This document shows positions 51,893-59,968 of a stretch of DNA of 64,000 bases, piece by piece; the first letter of the stretch is position 1; each line of letters begins with the position of its first letter. The translations under genes were made by a program, and so were the position numbers. The stretch covers positions 124,001-188,000 of the forward strand of contig NZ_JADU01000001.1 of NCBI RefSeq assembly GCF_000518545.1. Direction: 5' to 3'. The notes under the pieces were generated by a model that had not been told where the DNA came from, searched no databases, and saw nothing but the letters and a program-made list of their open reading frames with translations. This DNA comes from Hallella seregens ATCC 51272 (GTDB taxonomy: Bacteria > Bacteroidota > Bacteroidia > Bacteroidales > Bacteroidaceae).

Positions 51893-53323
51893 TTAGTGGT
51901 CGGAGGTGAGGAGCTCCAGATGGTATTTGGTGATGTTGTAAGCCATGACGGCCTGGGCGAGGGCCATGCGTTGTTGCGAAAGTTGGGCCTGGGCCGAGAG
52001 GCAGTCGGTGGTGCTTGAGAGTCCCTCATGATAGCGATTGTTGAGGATGCGCAGGGCTTCGTCGGCTTGTGCAACGCTGGATTGGTGCTTGTTGATTTCG
52101 ATTTGGCGATCCCTGAGCTCGCGGGTGGCTTTGTCTATTTGCAGCCGGCTTTCGTCTGTCAGCAGCTTCATCTCTTGCTGCAGCTTGGATGTGGTGAGAC
52201 GGGCGCCCCGAATTTTGCCCATGTTCTGATAGCCCGAGAAGAGATTCCAGGTGAGGGAGATGCCGGCAAGATACGAGTCTTTGTGGAATCCGAACGCCTT
52301 GGAGTCGTTCAGTTGGTAGCTTCCAAAGGCATTTATCTTCGGGAGCAGGGCCATGATAGTTGACTTCTCCATCATGCGTGAAGCCTTGACGGCTGTGCCC
52401 ATGGCCATGAGATCCGGACGCAGGGACGACAGTGTCGTTGGGGCAGTGCCCCCGAAAACTTGTGCCAATGAGTCCACGACGTAGAGTTGCGTTTCGCTGG
52501 AGTCGTGGCCCATGAGCAGGTGAAGTGCTTGTGAGGCATTCTCAATGTTGCTATCTGCCTGGGCCAATGCGCTCTCTATGGCACTGACTTGTACCTGGGC
52601 GTTGAGCAGATCGGAGCGTTGGGCCAGCCCCTGCTCGTAGAAATGGGCGACGGATTGTTGAATCTGCTTGATGTCGTCCAGTGTTGACCGTAGGATGTTT
52701 CGCAGCCGATAAGCGAATTGCAGCTGCGTGTAGGCCTTGCGGGTTTGGAATGTGAGGTAGGATTTGGTGTAGGCCAGACGGTGCAAAAGCACGTCCTGCT
52801 GTAGCCGGGCGCCCTTGCGGGCATAGGTCATGTCGAGATTGAGGAGGGGCACACGGGTGTCGATCGATGCTCCGAAGTTTTGCGTCGCTCCTGGATGGTT
52901 CAGGTGGTCAGGGGCAAAATCCTGTGCGGTGACCGTGCCTTGTTGCAGCAAGAAGCCAAAGGCGTTGAGCGGATTGTTGGTTGCAACAGCTTGGTAGCCC
53001 ACGCTGACCTGTGGCAGATACACGGCATGGGTCTGCTGGTAGTTGGCAGATGCAATCTTGTGCTCCCAGTCGGCAATCTTGACTTGCGGGCTGTTTTGCA
53101 CGGCTGCGCCGACTGCTGCATCTATGGAGAGGTAGTCAACTGGCCGGGAGGCGGTTTTTTCCAGCAGGGTTGCTGCCGCTGTCGATTGGGAAACGGTAGC
53201 CGTTGGACTTGCCAACGCTGCTGCCACAATGACGGGCAACTGCCAGCTGATGCCGCGCCCAAGCGCAGCAATGTGTTCCGCGAAGCATTTGCCCTGTCGT
53301 TTTAAATCCTTTCTGTTACTCAT
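51893..53323 (-). CDS. TolC-family outer-membrane efflux channel
   Basis: A 476-residue exported outer-membrane factor. The N-terminal region (to about residue 40) is an unusually long signal sequence ending near VSQS. Long helical hairpins with TolC-type heptads, such as ANYQQTHAVYLPQVSVGYQAV, NAQVQVSAIESALAQADSNIENA and KATRELRDRQIEINKHQSS, form the periplasmic tunnel. It is the first gene of the efflux operon, with a promoter at 53407-53414. Confidence 0.9.
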   Translation of the reverse strand: MSNRKDLKRQGKCFAEHIAALGRGISWQLPVIVAAALASPTATVSQSTAAATLLEKTASRPVDYLSIDAAVGAAVQNSPQVKIADWEHKIASANYQQTHAVYLPQVSVGYQAVATNNPLNAFGFLLQQGTVTAQDFAPDHLNHPGATQNFGASIDTRVPLLNLDMTYARKGARLQQDVLLHRLAYTKSYLTFQTRKAYTQLQFAYRLRNILRSTLDDIKQIQQSVAHFYEQGLAQRSDLLNAQVQVSAIESALAQADSNIENASQALHLLMGHDSSETQLYVVDSLAQVFGGTAPTTLSSLRPDLMAMGTAVKASRMMEKSTIMALLPKINAFGSYQLNDSKAFGFHKDSYLAGISLTWNLFSGYQNMGKIRGARLTTSKLQQEMKLLTDESRLQIDKATRELRDRQIEINKHQSSVAQADEALRILNNRYHEGLSSTTDCLSAQAQLSQQRMALAQAVMAYNITKYHLELLTSDH

Positions 53324-53406
53324 TTGAAGACGTATTTATAATGATTTGAAGACGTGTTTGCCTTGATTCAAAGGCCATTTCAACTTGCGTTCCATTGGAA
53401 ACTATG

Positions 53407-53414
53407 CAAAGGTA
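53407..53414 (-). promoter_or_regulatory. Promoter -7 element for efflux operon
   Basis: Reads TACCTTTG on the minus strand, 84 bases before the TolC-type start. Confidence 0.6.
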
Positions 53415-53568
53415 ACGCCTTTCTTTCGATTCGATAAGTTTCCAGAGGAATATTAATTATAATTTAATCTTTGTTAATATACGTGCTCTTTATTTTGCTA
53501 AAATGGGGTTGAGGAAAGGAGATGGGCGGATGCTTTGCCAAGGATGAGCCAGGTATATAAACGAAAAA

Positions 53569-53593
53569 GGGCCCCATCTTTGAGATGGGGCCC
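53569..53593 (-). terminator. Rho-independent terminator after surface-protein gene
   Basis: GGGCCCCATCT (53569-53579) pairs with AGATGGGGCCC (53583-53593); reading the minus strand it is followed by TTTTTCG. It terminates the metalloprotease-SusC-SusD-53620 operon, 27 bases after its last stop. Confidence 0.85.
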
Positions 53594-53619
53594 ATGAAAG
53601 GGGTGCGGTTGACTGCTTT

Positions 53620-55215
53620 TTACTTCACGATGATCTTCTTGCCGTTCTGGATATAGATGCCGTGAGGCAGCTTGATGCCGGTACCCACGTACTGGCCGCT
53701 GAGGGTATAGATACGGTCGTTGGCGAGTGTCGGTGTGGCGACGGTGCTGATGCCGTCGGTAATTGCCGTGTAGACGGTGACGGTTGTGGTGGCATCCTTG
53801 TCGGTGATGGCGGCTACGGCACCGCGCCCGTTGTCGTCGAGCGAGATGTATTCCACGTTGTCGGCCGGTGTGAGAACACCGTTGGCCGATACGTTGTAGG
53901 TCAGGGCGTGGTTGGTAACATGCCCTGTCTTGGTGCGGTCCACACCGGCCAGGAACACCTTGCCGTTGTTCACGAGCATGGCATGGAGGGCTTCTTCGTT
54001 CTTGGACACATCGCCCTCGTCGTAGCCGTCGGCGGCCGCCCAGTTCACATGGAAGTCATCCGAGTTCAGGTTGGCCACGAAGAGGTCGGCGCAGCCTGTG
54101 GAGGTTTTGTTGGTGTCGAAGCCGAGCTGGTTGTAGAACGAGCCGGCCACATAGAGCTTTCCACCGTCGAGAGCCATGGCCCTTACCTTGTCGGTGCCAT
54201 AGCTACGGTCGTGCATGGCCACATGGAATACCTTGGCATTGGTGGCGGCAGCATTGATTTTGGCCAAGATGAAAGCGTGCTCCACATTTCCTGTCTCGTC
54301 ATTAGGCAGCTGCATGACGAGCTCTGTGGTGCCTGTCGGGGTGGTGAGGGTCTCTGTGCCCTTGCCTACAAAACCGGCGTAGACGGTGTTGCCGTCTACC
54401 GTGAAGCATACCGATTCCGGATTTTGCTGCACCGAAACGAGGTCGTCCTTAGCCTGCAGGTTGGCCACGGAGGCGGCATCGCCGAGGTTGCTGGCGTTCA
54501 GCGAGAGGATGCCCACACTTTCAATGTCGGAATACATGAAGTCGAACACGTTCAGATAACGGCCTTCCCATTTCAGGTTATCGAGGGTGAGGTCGCCCGT
54601 GTAGCTGGCAGAGATGTACACTTTACCAGCCGAAACCATGAGCTTGGCGGGGGTGAAGTACAGGTCTCCGGCTTCCGGGGAGTACAGACCGGAGCCACTT
54701 ACGGTGGCGTCGGCCACGGGAATGATGGTGCGCAAGGCTTTCAGATTGCCATCCTTGTCGTATTTGGCGACGAACGCTGCAGAGGGAACGGTTACGCCTT
54801 CGATGCCTTGAGCCACCTGGTTGTTGCCGTCGGCCGAGTAGAAAGTCACCTTGTCGGCCAGGTTGCCGGCTACGTAAAGGTTGCCCTCATTGTCGGTATC
54901 GAGTGTGCGGATGACCGACATGCCAAGCAGTCCGGCCATCCATGCCTCAGAGCCGTCGGCGTTGTACTTGGCCACATAGGCCGATGTAATCTTGTCATCG
55001 TTGACGAGTGTCGACTTGCCAAACGTGAGATCCTGGTTATAGGTGCCTGTGGTGAAGACAGCTCCGTCGGCACCAACGGTGGTGTGGGTGTCGCCGAGCT
55101 GATCGGCTTTGTCTACGGGCGTGAGACTTTTTGTCCATGCAGCAGGGGAGTTCCAGGTCTGGGCCTGGAGGGCAGTAGCCGTGAAGACGGCCGCAGCGAG
55201 TAATAATTTTCTCAT
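53620..55215 (-). CDS. Secreted beta-propeller-like protein with type IX-type sorting tail
   Basis: A 531-residue exported protein (signal peptide ending LQAQ). Its repeated segments of the form AYVAKYNADGSEAW, AFVAKYDKDGNLKAL and GGKLYVAGSFYNQ suggest a propeller of short beta blades. The last 30 residues (IYTLSGQYVGTGIKLPHGIYI then NGKKIIVK) match the C-terminal sorting tail of Prevotella-type type IX cargo. It is last in the SusC/SusD operon, so it is probably a surface-attached ligand-binding or helper protein. No enzymatic motif. Confidence 0.82.
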   Translation of the reverse strand: MRKLLLAAAVFTATALQAQTWNSPAAWTKSLTPVDKADQLGDTHTTVGADGAVFTTGTYNQDLTFGKSTLVNDDKITSAYVAKYNADGSEAWMAGLLGMSVIRTLDTDNEGNLYVAGNLADKVTFYSADGNNQVAQGIEGVTVPSAAFVAKYDKDGNLKALRTIIPVADATVSGSGLYSPEAGDLYFTPAKLMVSAGKVYISASYTGDLTLDNLKWEGRYLNVFDFMYSDIESVGILSLNASNLGDAASVANLQAKDDLVSVQQNPESVCFTVDGNTVYAGFVGKGTETLTTPTGTTELVMQLPNDETGNVEHAFILAKINAAATNAKVFHVAMHDRSYGTDKVRAMALDGGKLYVAGSFYNQLGFDTNKTSTGCADLFVANLNSDDFHVNWAAADGYDEGDVSKNEEALHAMLVNNGKVFLAGVDRTKTGHVTNHALTYNVSANGVLTPADNVEYISLDDNGRGAVAAITDKDATTTVTVYTAITDGISTVATPTLANDRIYTLSGQYVGTGIKLPHGIYIQNGKKIIVK

Positions 55216-55272
55216 AGCTCTTACCTTTTTAAATAATAATGATGAATATATGGTGGTGAAGATACCGTGGCC

Positions 55273-56658
55273 TTATTGCCACAATTCTATTCCGGGGTTG
55301 GCTTCGACGGCCTCGGTGGGGAAGCGTAGAGTATAGCGTGCGTCCAGGCTGTCGAGTTTGTAGGTGTCGTTCTGATAGGTCTTCGAGAGCCCGGGCATCG
55401 TAGTACGGCGCAGGTCGAACCATCTGTGGCCCTCAAAAGCCAGCTCGCGGGTGCGTTCGTCTACGATTTCCTTGACCAGCGTTTCGTTGTCCATCGCTTC
55501 GGCATTGGCCAGATATGTGGTGTAAATGCGGGTGTTGTAACGCTTCTGCATGAGCTGCGAGAGATAGCTGATGGCCAGTTCACGCTGCCCCATGCGGGCT
55601 GCAGCCTCGGCGGCCGTGAGGTAGAACTCGGAAGAACGGAACGTGCAATTGAACTGTTCGCTGCCGCCCTTGAGGAGCGTTGAGGTGCTGGTGGTGACAC
55701 GACGATAGAAAGCCGTGCGACGCTGATCGCCCGAGCGGTAGAGGCTGATGAGGGTCTCGGCCGGCCGGCCAATGAGGATATACTTCCCGTCCATCATTGT
55801 TTCCAGAGCCACAATGCTTTCCTTGGAGTCATAACGATTGGGCAATGTAGCGTCGGTACCGGTGAGATCCTCGAGTGCCGGATGGACTTTGACCACCGAA
55901 TCGGCGGCGTTGAGCGCCCCCTGCCAGTCGCCCATGTAAAGACAAACGCGGGCCAGCAGGCACTGGGCCGACGTGGTATTGAACCGATAGTTGAGGCCAG
56001 TTTCCCAAGTTTGCACGTTGAGATGCTTCCCGGCCTCGGCGATGTCGGCCAGAACCTGGTCGTAGACGGCCTTGAGACTGCTGCTGCGGGGCACGGCGTT
56101 CACATCGGCCTCGAGCAGCAAAGGAACGCCTCTCGTGGTTTCAGGAGTGCTGTGCGTGTAGGGCGCGGCATAGAGATTGGCCAGCAGGAAGTGGCAATAA
56201 GCACGCATCATATAGCTTTCGCCTACGAGTTGTTCCACCTGCTCTTTCGTGGTATTGGCAATGTCTTGTTGGTGCTCGATGATGTAATTGGCAATATAGA
56301 TGGCGTGATAATACCGACGCCAACCGAAGTATGTCGTCGTCGTGGCCGGGGCGTCGTCGTTCCAACGCCACAGATCGAAGTAAGTGGCATAGTCGAGATC
56401 GGAGGTGAAGCCCGGGGTCAAGGTCATCTCATCGCTCCTTACTGTAGTGATGGCACGGTCGGAAGGGAAGTACTTGTACTCGTAGGTGAGCAGCGCGCGA
56501 TACTCGTCACCCGTCTTGGCAATGACGCGTCCGGTGGGCGTGATGTCAAGAAAGTCATTGCACGAAGCGAGCAACAGCGGCGCGAGAACCAGTCCCAGCA
56601 GTTGCAGGATGCGGTTTGCCAGCCGGTGTGGAGATATGGATGGTTTCATCTTTTGCAT
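55273..56658 (-). CDS. SusD/RagB-family nutrient-binding lipoprotein
   Basis: A 461-residue outer-membrane lipoprotein. The lipobox is in LLLASCNDFLDITPTG, where the CNDFLDxxPxG segment after the Cys (about residue 33) is a SusD hallmark. TPR-type helices and closing segments EIVDERTRELAFEGHRWFDLRR and a PGIELWQ end are typical. It covers the SusC barrel encoded just upstream (22-base gap). With the metalloprotease it probably captures peptides or proteins. Confidence 0.93.
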   Translation of the reverse strand: MQKMKPSISPHRLANRILQLLGLVLAPLLLASCNDFLDITPTGRVIAKTGDEYRALLTYEYKYFPSDRAITTVRSDEMTLTPGFTSDLDYATYFDLWRWNDDAPATTTTYFGWRRYYHAIYIANYIIEHQQDIANTTKEQVEQLVGESYMMRAYCHFLLANLYAAPYTHSTPETTRGVPLLLEADVNAVPRSSSLKAVYDQVLADIAEAGKHLNVQTWETGLNYRFNTTSAQCLLARVCLYMGDWQGALNAADSVVKVHPALEDLTGTDATLPNRYDSKESIVALETMMDGKYILIGRPAETLISLYRSGDQRRTAFYRRVTTSTSTLLKGGSEQFNCTFRSSEFYLTAAEAAARMGQRELAISYLSQLMQKRYNTRIYTTYLANAEAMDNETLVKEIVDERTRELAFEGHRWFDLRRTTMPGLSKTYQNDTYKLDSLDARYTLRFPTEAVEANPGIELWQ

Positions 56659-56680
56659 GTCGTTGGATATGTGCTGTATG

Positions 56681-59600
56681 TCAGAAGTTGATGTTCAGTC
56701 CGAAAATATAGCTCTTGGCCACGGGTTGTGCGAAAGGGTTGCCCATCGTTTCCGGGTCGAGATAGTTGTCGTAGTTGCTGGCTACAACCAGCAGGTTGCG
56801 GCCCTCGAGGCTCAGCGACGCACTGCTGATGCCCAGTTTTGCCAGCCATGCCTTGGGCAGTTTGTAGCCCAGCCGCAGACTTTGCAGACGACAATAGCTG
56901 TTGTTGCGCACCCAGATGTCGAGCATGCTGTAGGTGTTGTACTCGGCATAGCGTGTGTATTCGGCCACGCGCTGGGCAGAGCTCACCATGAGTGCGGCCA
57001 ACGTGCCGTTGGGATTGGCGGCTGTCCAGCGGTTCAGAATGTCGCGGTTGGTATTGAGACCGCGGTCGAAATAGGTGGGCGAGTAGCTGGGTTGCACGCG
57101 CACTTTCATGCCCAGATTGAACATAAAGTTGATGCCCAGCTGCCAGTTTTTATACTCCAGATTGTTGATGAGGCCGCCGGAACACTTGGGATCGGTGGTG
57201 CCCATATAAGTATATTGCGCCCGTTGCTCCTCGGCAGTGAGCTGGCTGGCCCCGTAGCGGTTGAGCTTCAGGAACTCTGTGGCCGACACTTTGGAACCGT
57301 CGGCAGCCACGAAGAGCGGATAGCCCTCGCTGTCGAGTCCTGCCGTCTTGTAGGCGAAGAGGGCCCCAACAGGATACCCCTCGCGGCTGGGGTAGGTGGC
57401 ATTCTGGGCTACACTCTCGTTGATAATCTTGTTGCTGTTGAAGCCTAAGTTCAGATTGGTGGTCCAACTGAAGTCCTTTGCGACAATGTTGCGGGTGTTG
57501 AGCGAGAGTTCCCAGCCGTTGTTCTCCATGCTGGCCCAGTTGATAGTGGTCGATGAGAAGCCGGTCTCGAGCGGCAGCATACGCATGCCGATGAGGTCGG
57601 AACTGTGCCGATGGTAATAGTCCACGCTGAACCGGATGCGGTCGTTGAGGAAAGCGGCCTCCAGACCAAGGTTCACATTGTCGGTCTTCTCCCACTTCAG
57701 GTCGGGGTTGGGAGCCGTCTCGGCGGCGATGACAGTCTCGCTCTTGCCCAGGATGGAGGTCTTGTCGATGATGCCGATGAGGTAGGGCGACGTGCTCTTG
57801 TCGATGTTGCCCTGCAGGCCGTAGGACGCACGCAGCCGCAGATCGCTGACCCAAGTAAGGGGCTTCATCCACGTTTCTTCCGACACCCGCCACAATCCGC
57901 TGACGGAGTAGAGGGGCAGATAGCGGTACTTCTTGGCCACACCGAACACGTCGCTGCCGTCGAAGCGCACGCTGGCTCCCAGCGTATAGCGATAGTGATA
58001 GGTGTAGGAGCCAGTGGCATACCAGCTCACGTAGGCGTTTTCCTGGTGTGTTTCCTGGTGCAGGGGGTATTGCTCGGCAATGCTTTCCGACGGGAAGACC
58101 ACGGGCTGTGTGGTCAGCGTGCGGGCATCGTAGCCGTAGGCGTTGGACGATACCGACTCCGAGCTGTTGTGGCGAATCTCTGTACCAAGCATCAACTCCA
58201 CGTCGTGGTACTTGGCAAAACGGTGATTGTACTCGGTCATGGCTTTCCAGAGCCACTGCCGCCGATAGAAGTCGGTGGTCTTGCTGGCCCCTCCTTCAGG
58301 GAAGATGGTCTTCTGCGTGCCGTCGGCAGCCATGTAGGTGGCATATTCTTTCTCCTTGCGCATGGCGTAGCTGTCCTGCCCCTGGTAGCGTCGCAGACTG
58401 TAGTTGTCGAACTGATAACCCAGTTGTGAGGTCAGTTTGAAGTCGGAATTGATTTTCAGTTCGGCATCGACAATACCCATGAGCGAGCGGTCGCGGCGAC
58501 GGCGGCTGGTGTTCTCGCGTTCCTCGAAAATGTTGAAATTGGGAGCGTTGCTTTCTCGGCCTTGCACGTTGGTGTCGTAGTTGTAGCTGCCGTCTGCGGC
58601 ATAAGGCTGGAAGTAGGGGTTGGCCTCGCGCGAGTAGTACATCGGATTGGTGAAGCCTCCGGCGTCTGTCAGGAAGCTCTGCTGCTTGCGTTGGTTGGCA
58701 AAGATACTGGCTCCGAGGGTGAGCATCTTGTTCACTTTGAAGGTGCCTTTCAGCGTCATGTTGTAGCGGTTGTTCTCCACACCTTCCACGATGCCCTGCT
58801 CGTCGTAGTAACCCACCGAGGCATAGTAGCTCGCACGGTCGCTTCCACCCGATATGGAAGTGTTGTATTCCTGGTTGAAAACGTCGCGGAAAAGAATGTC
58901 GTTCCAGTCGGTATTGATGCTGCGCAGGCTATTGATTTGCTGCTGTGCCGTGGCCGACAGCGCATCCCAGCCGCCATTTTGGAAAGCGTTGAACTCGCCC
59001 AGCCGATCCAGAATGTTGGCCACACCGCCCTTGTGTTGCCGGTAAGTGTAGTTGCCGGCCAGGAGGGCGAGCTCCAAGTCCACCTTTTCTGTGGCGTTGA
59101 GCAGGTTCAATCGGTCAATGTTTACCTTGGGACTGTAGGTGAGGCGTGTGTTGAAATTGACGATGGGGCGGCTCTCCTTGCCTCTCTTGGACGTGATGAC
59201 GATGACGCCATTGGCCGCGCGTGCACCGTAGATGGCCGTGGCGGCGGCATCTTTCAGCACGGTGATGTTTTCGATGTCCGACGGGTTGAGTCCGGCGATG
59301 GAGGTCTGATAGATGTCGTCCACGTCGTTCAGGTTGTCGATATTGGGGATGTCTGTGCCCTCGAGCGGGATGCCGTCGAGCACCCACAGCGGCTCCTGCG
59401 TGCCGTTGATGGAGGCTGTTCCGCGGATGCGAATCTTGACCGGGGCACCCGGGGCCCCCGTGGTCGAGAGGGTGGAGAGGCCCGCAATCTGTCCGGCGAG
59501 GGCTTGGTCGATGTTCTTCACCGCGCCCACGGCCTCGTCCGAAATGCTCAGTGTGGAGACGGCTGCGGTGAGTTTGCGGCGGTCTATCTTCTGATAACCG

Positions 59601-59932
59601 GTCACCACCACCTCGCCAATGTTGTGGGCCTCGGGTTTCAGCGTGAGCTGATAGTGGTCTGTACCGTTGACGAGCGTCAGTTTGCCCGTCTCGTATCCCA
59701 GGTAGCGAACGGTGAGAGTCTGGGTTCCTTGCGGCACTTTGAGGGTGAAATCGCCATTGTAGTCGGTCACGGTACCGTTCTGCAGTTTCCCGTCGCCGAT
59801 GGCAATGGTGGCCCCGATGAGCGGCTCATTCTGAAGCCCTCCGTCCAAAATCCTGCCGGTGACGGTGCGTTCCTGGGCTGCCAACTGCTGGCAGCATATC
59901 AGCAGGAGCAGAAAGAAAAGTATCTTTTTCAT
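56681..59932 (-). CDS. SusC/RagA-family TonB-dependent receptor
   Basis: A 1083-residue outer-membrane importer. After the signal peptide (ends QLAAQ), a carboxypeptidase-regulatory-like domain (residues about 22-100; TVTGRILDGG, GDFTLKVPQGTQTLTVRYLGYE) precedes the plug (VVVTGYQKIDRRKLTAAVS, PLWVLDGIPL) and a 22-stranded barrel ending in an aromatic residue. It takes up ligand with TonB (13461). It is encoded between the metalloprotease and SusD genes in one operon. Confidence 0.94.
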   Translation of the reverse strand: MKKILFFLLLLICCQQLAAQERTVTGRILDGGLQNEPLIGATIAIGDGKLQNGTVTDYNGDFTLKVPQGTQTLTVRYLGYETGKLTLVNGTDHYQLTLKPEAHNIGEVVVTGYQKIDRRKLTAAVSTLSISDEAVGAVKNIDQALAGQIAGLSTLSTTGAPGAPVKIRIRGTASINGTQEPLWVLDGIPLEGTDIPNIDNLNDVDDIYQTSIAGLNPSDIENITVLKDAAATAIYGARAANGVIVITSKRGKESRPIVNFNTRLTYSPKVNIDRLNLLNATEKVDLELALLAGNYTYRQHKGGVANILDRLGEFNAFQNGGWDALSATAQQQINSLRSINTDWNDILFRDVFNQEYNTSISGGSDRASYYASVGYYDEQGIVEGVENNRYNMTLKGTFKVNKMLTLGASIFANQRKQQSFLTDAGGFTNPMYYSREANPYFQPYAADGSYNYDTNVQGRESNAPNFNIFEERENTSRRRRDRSLMGIVDAELKINSDFKLTSQLGYQFDNYSLRRYQGQDSYAMRKEKEYATYMAADGTQKTIFPEGGASKTTDFYRRQWLWKAMTEYNHRFAKYHDVELMLGTEIRHNSSESVSSNAYGYDARTLTTQPVVFPSESIAEQYPLHQETHQENAYVSWYATGSYTYHYRYTLGASVRFDGSDVFGVAKKYRYLPLYSVSGLWRVSEETWMKPLTWVSDLRLRASYGLQGNIDKSTSPYLIGIIDKTSILGKSETVIAAETAPNPDLKWEKTDNVNLGLEAAFLNDRIRFSVDYYHRHSSDLIGMRMLPLETGFSSTTINWASMENNGWELSLNTRNIVAKDFSWTTNLNLGFNSNKIINESVAQNATYPSREGYPVGALFAYKTAGLDSEGYPLFVAADGSKVSATEFLKLNRYGASQLTAEEQRAQYTYMGTTDPKCSGGLINNLEYKNWQLGINFMFNLGMKVRVQPSYSPTYFDRGLNTNRDILNRWTAANPNGTLAALMVSSAQRVAEYTRYAEYNTYSMLDIWVRNNSYCRLQSLRLGYKLPKAWLAKLGISSASLSLEGRNLLVVASNYDNYLDPETMGNPFAQPVAKSYIFGLNINF

Positions 59933-59968
59933 CTGTCGTTGATGATGTGAGTGGGTAATGAGGGTTGT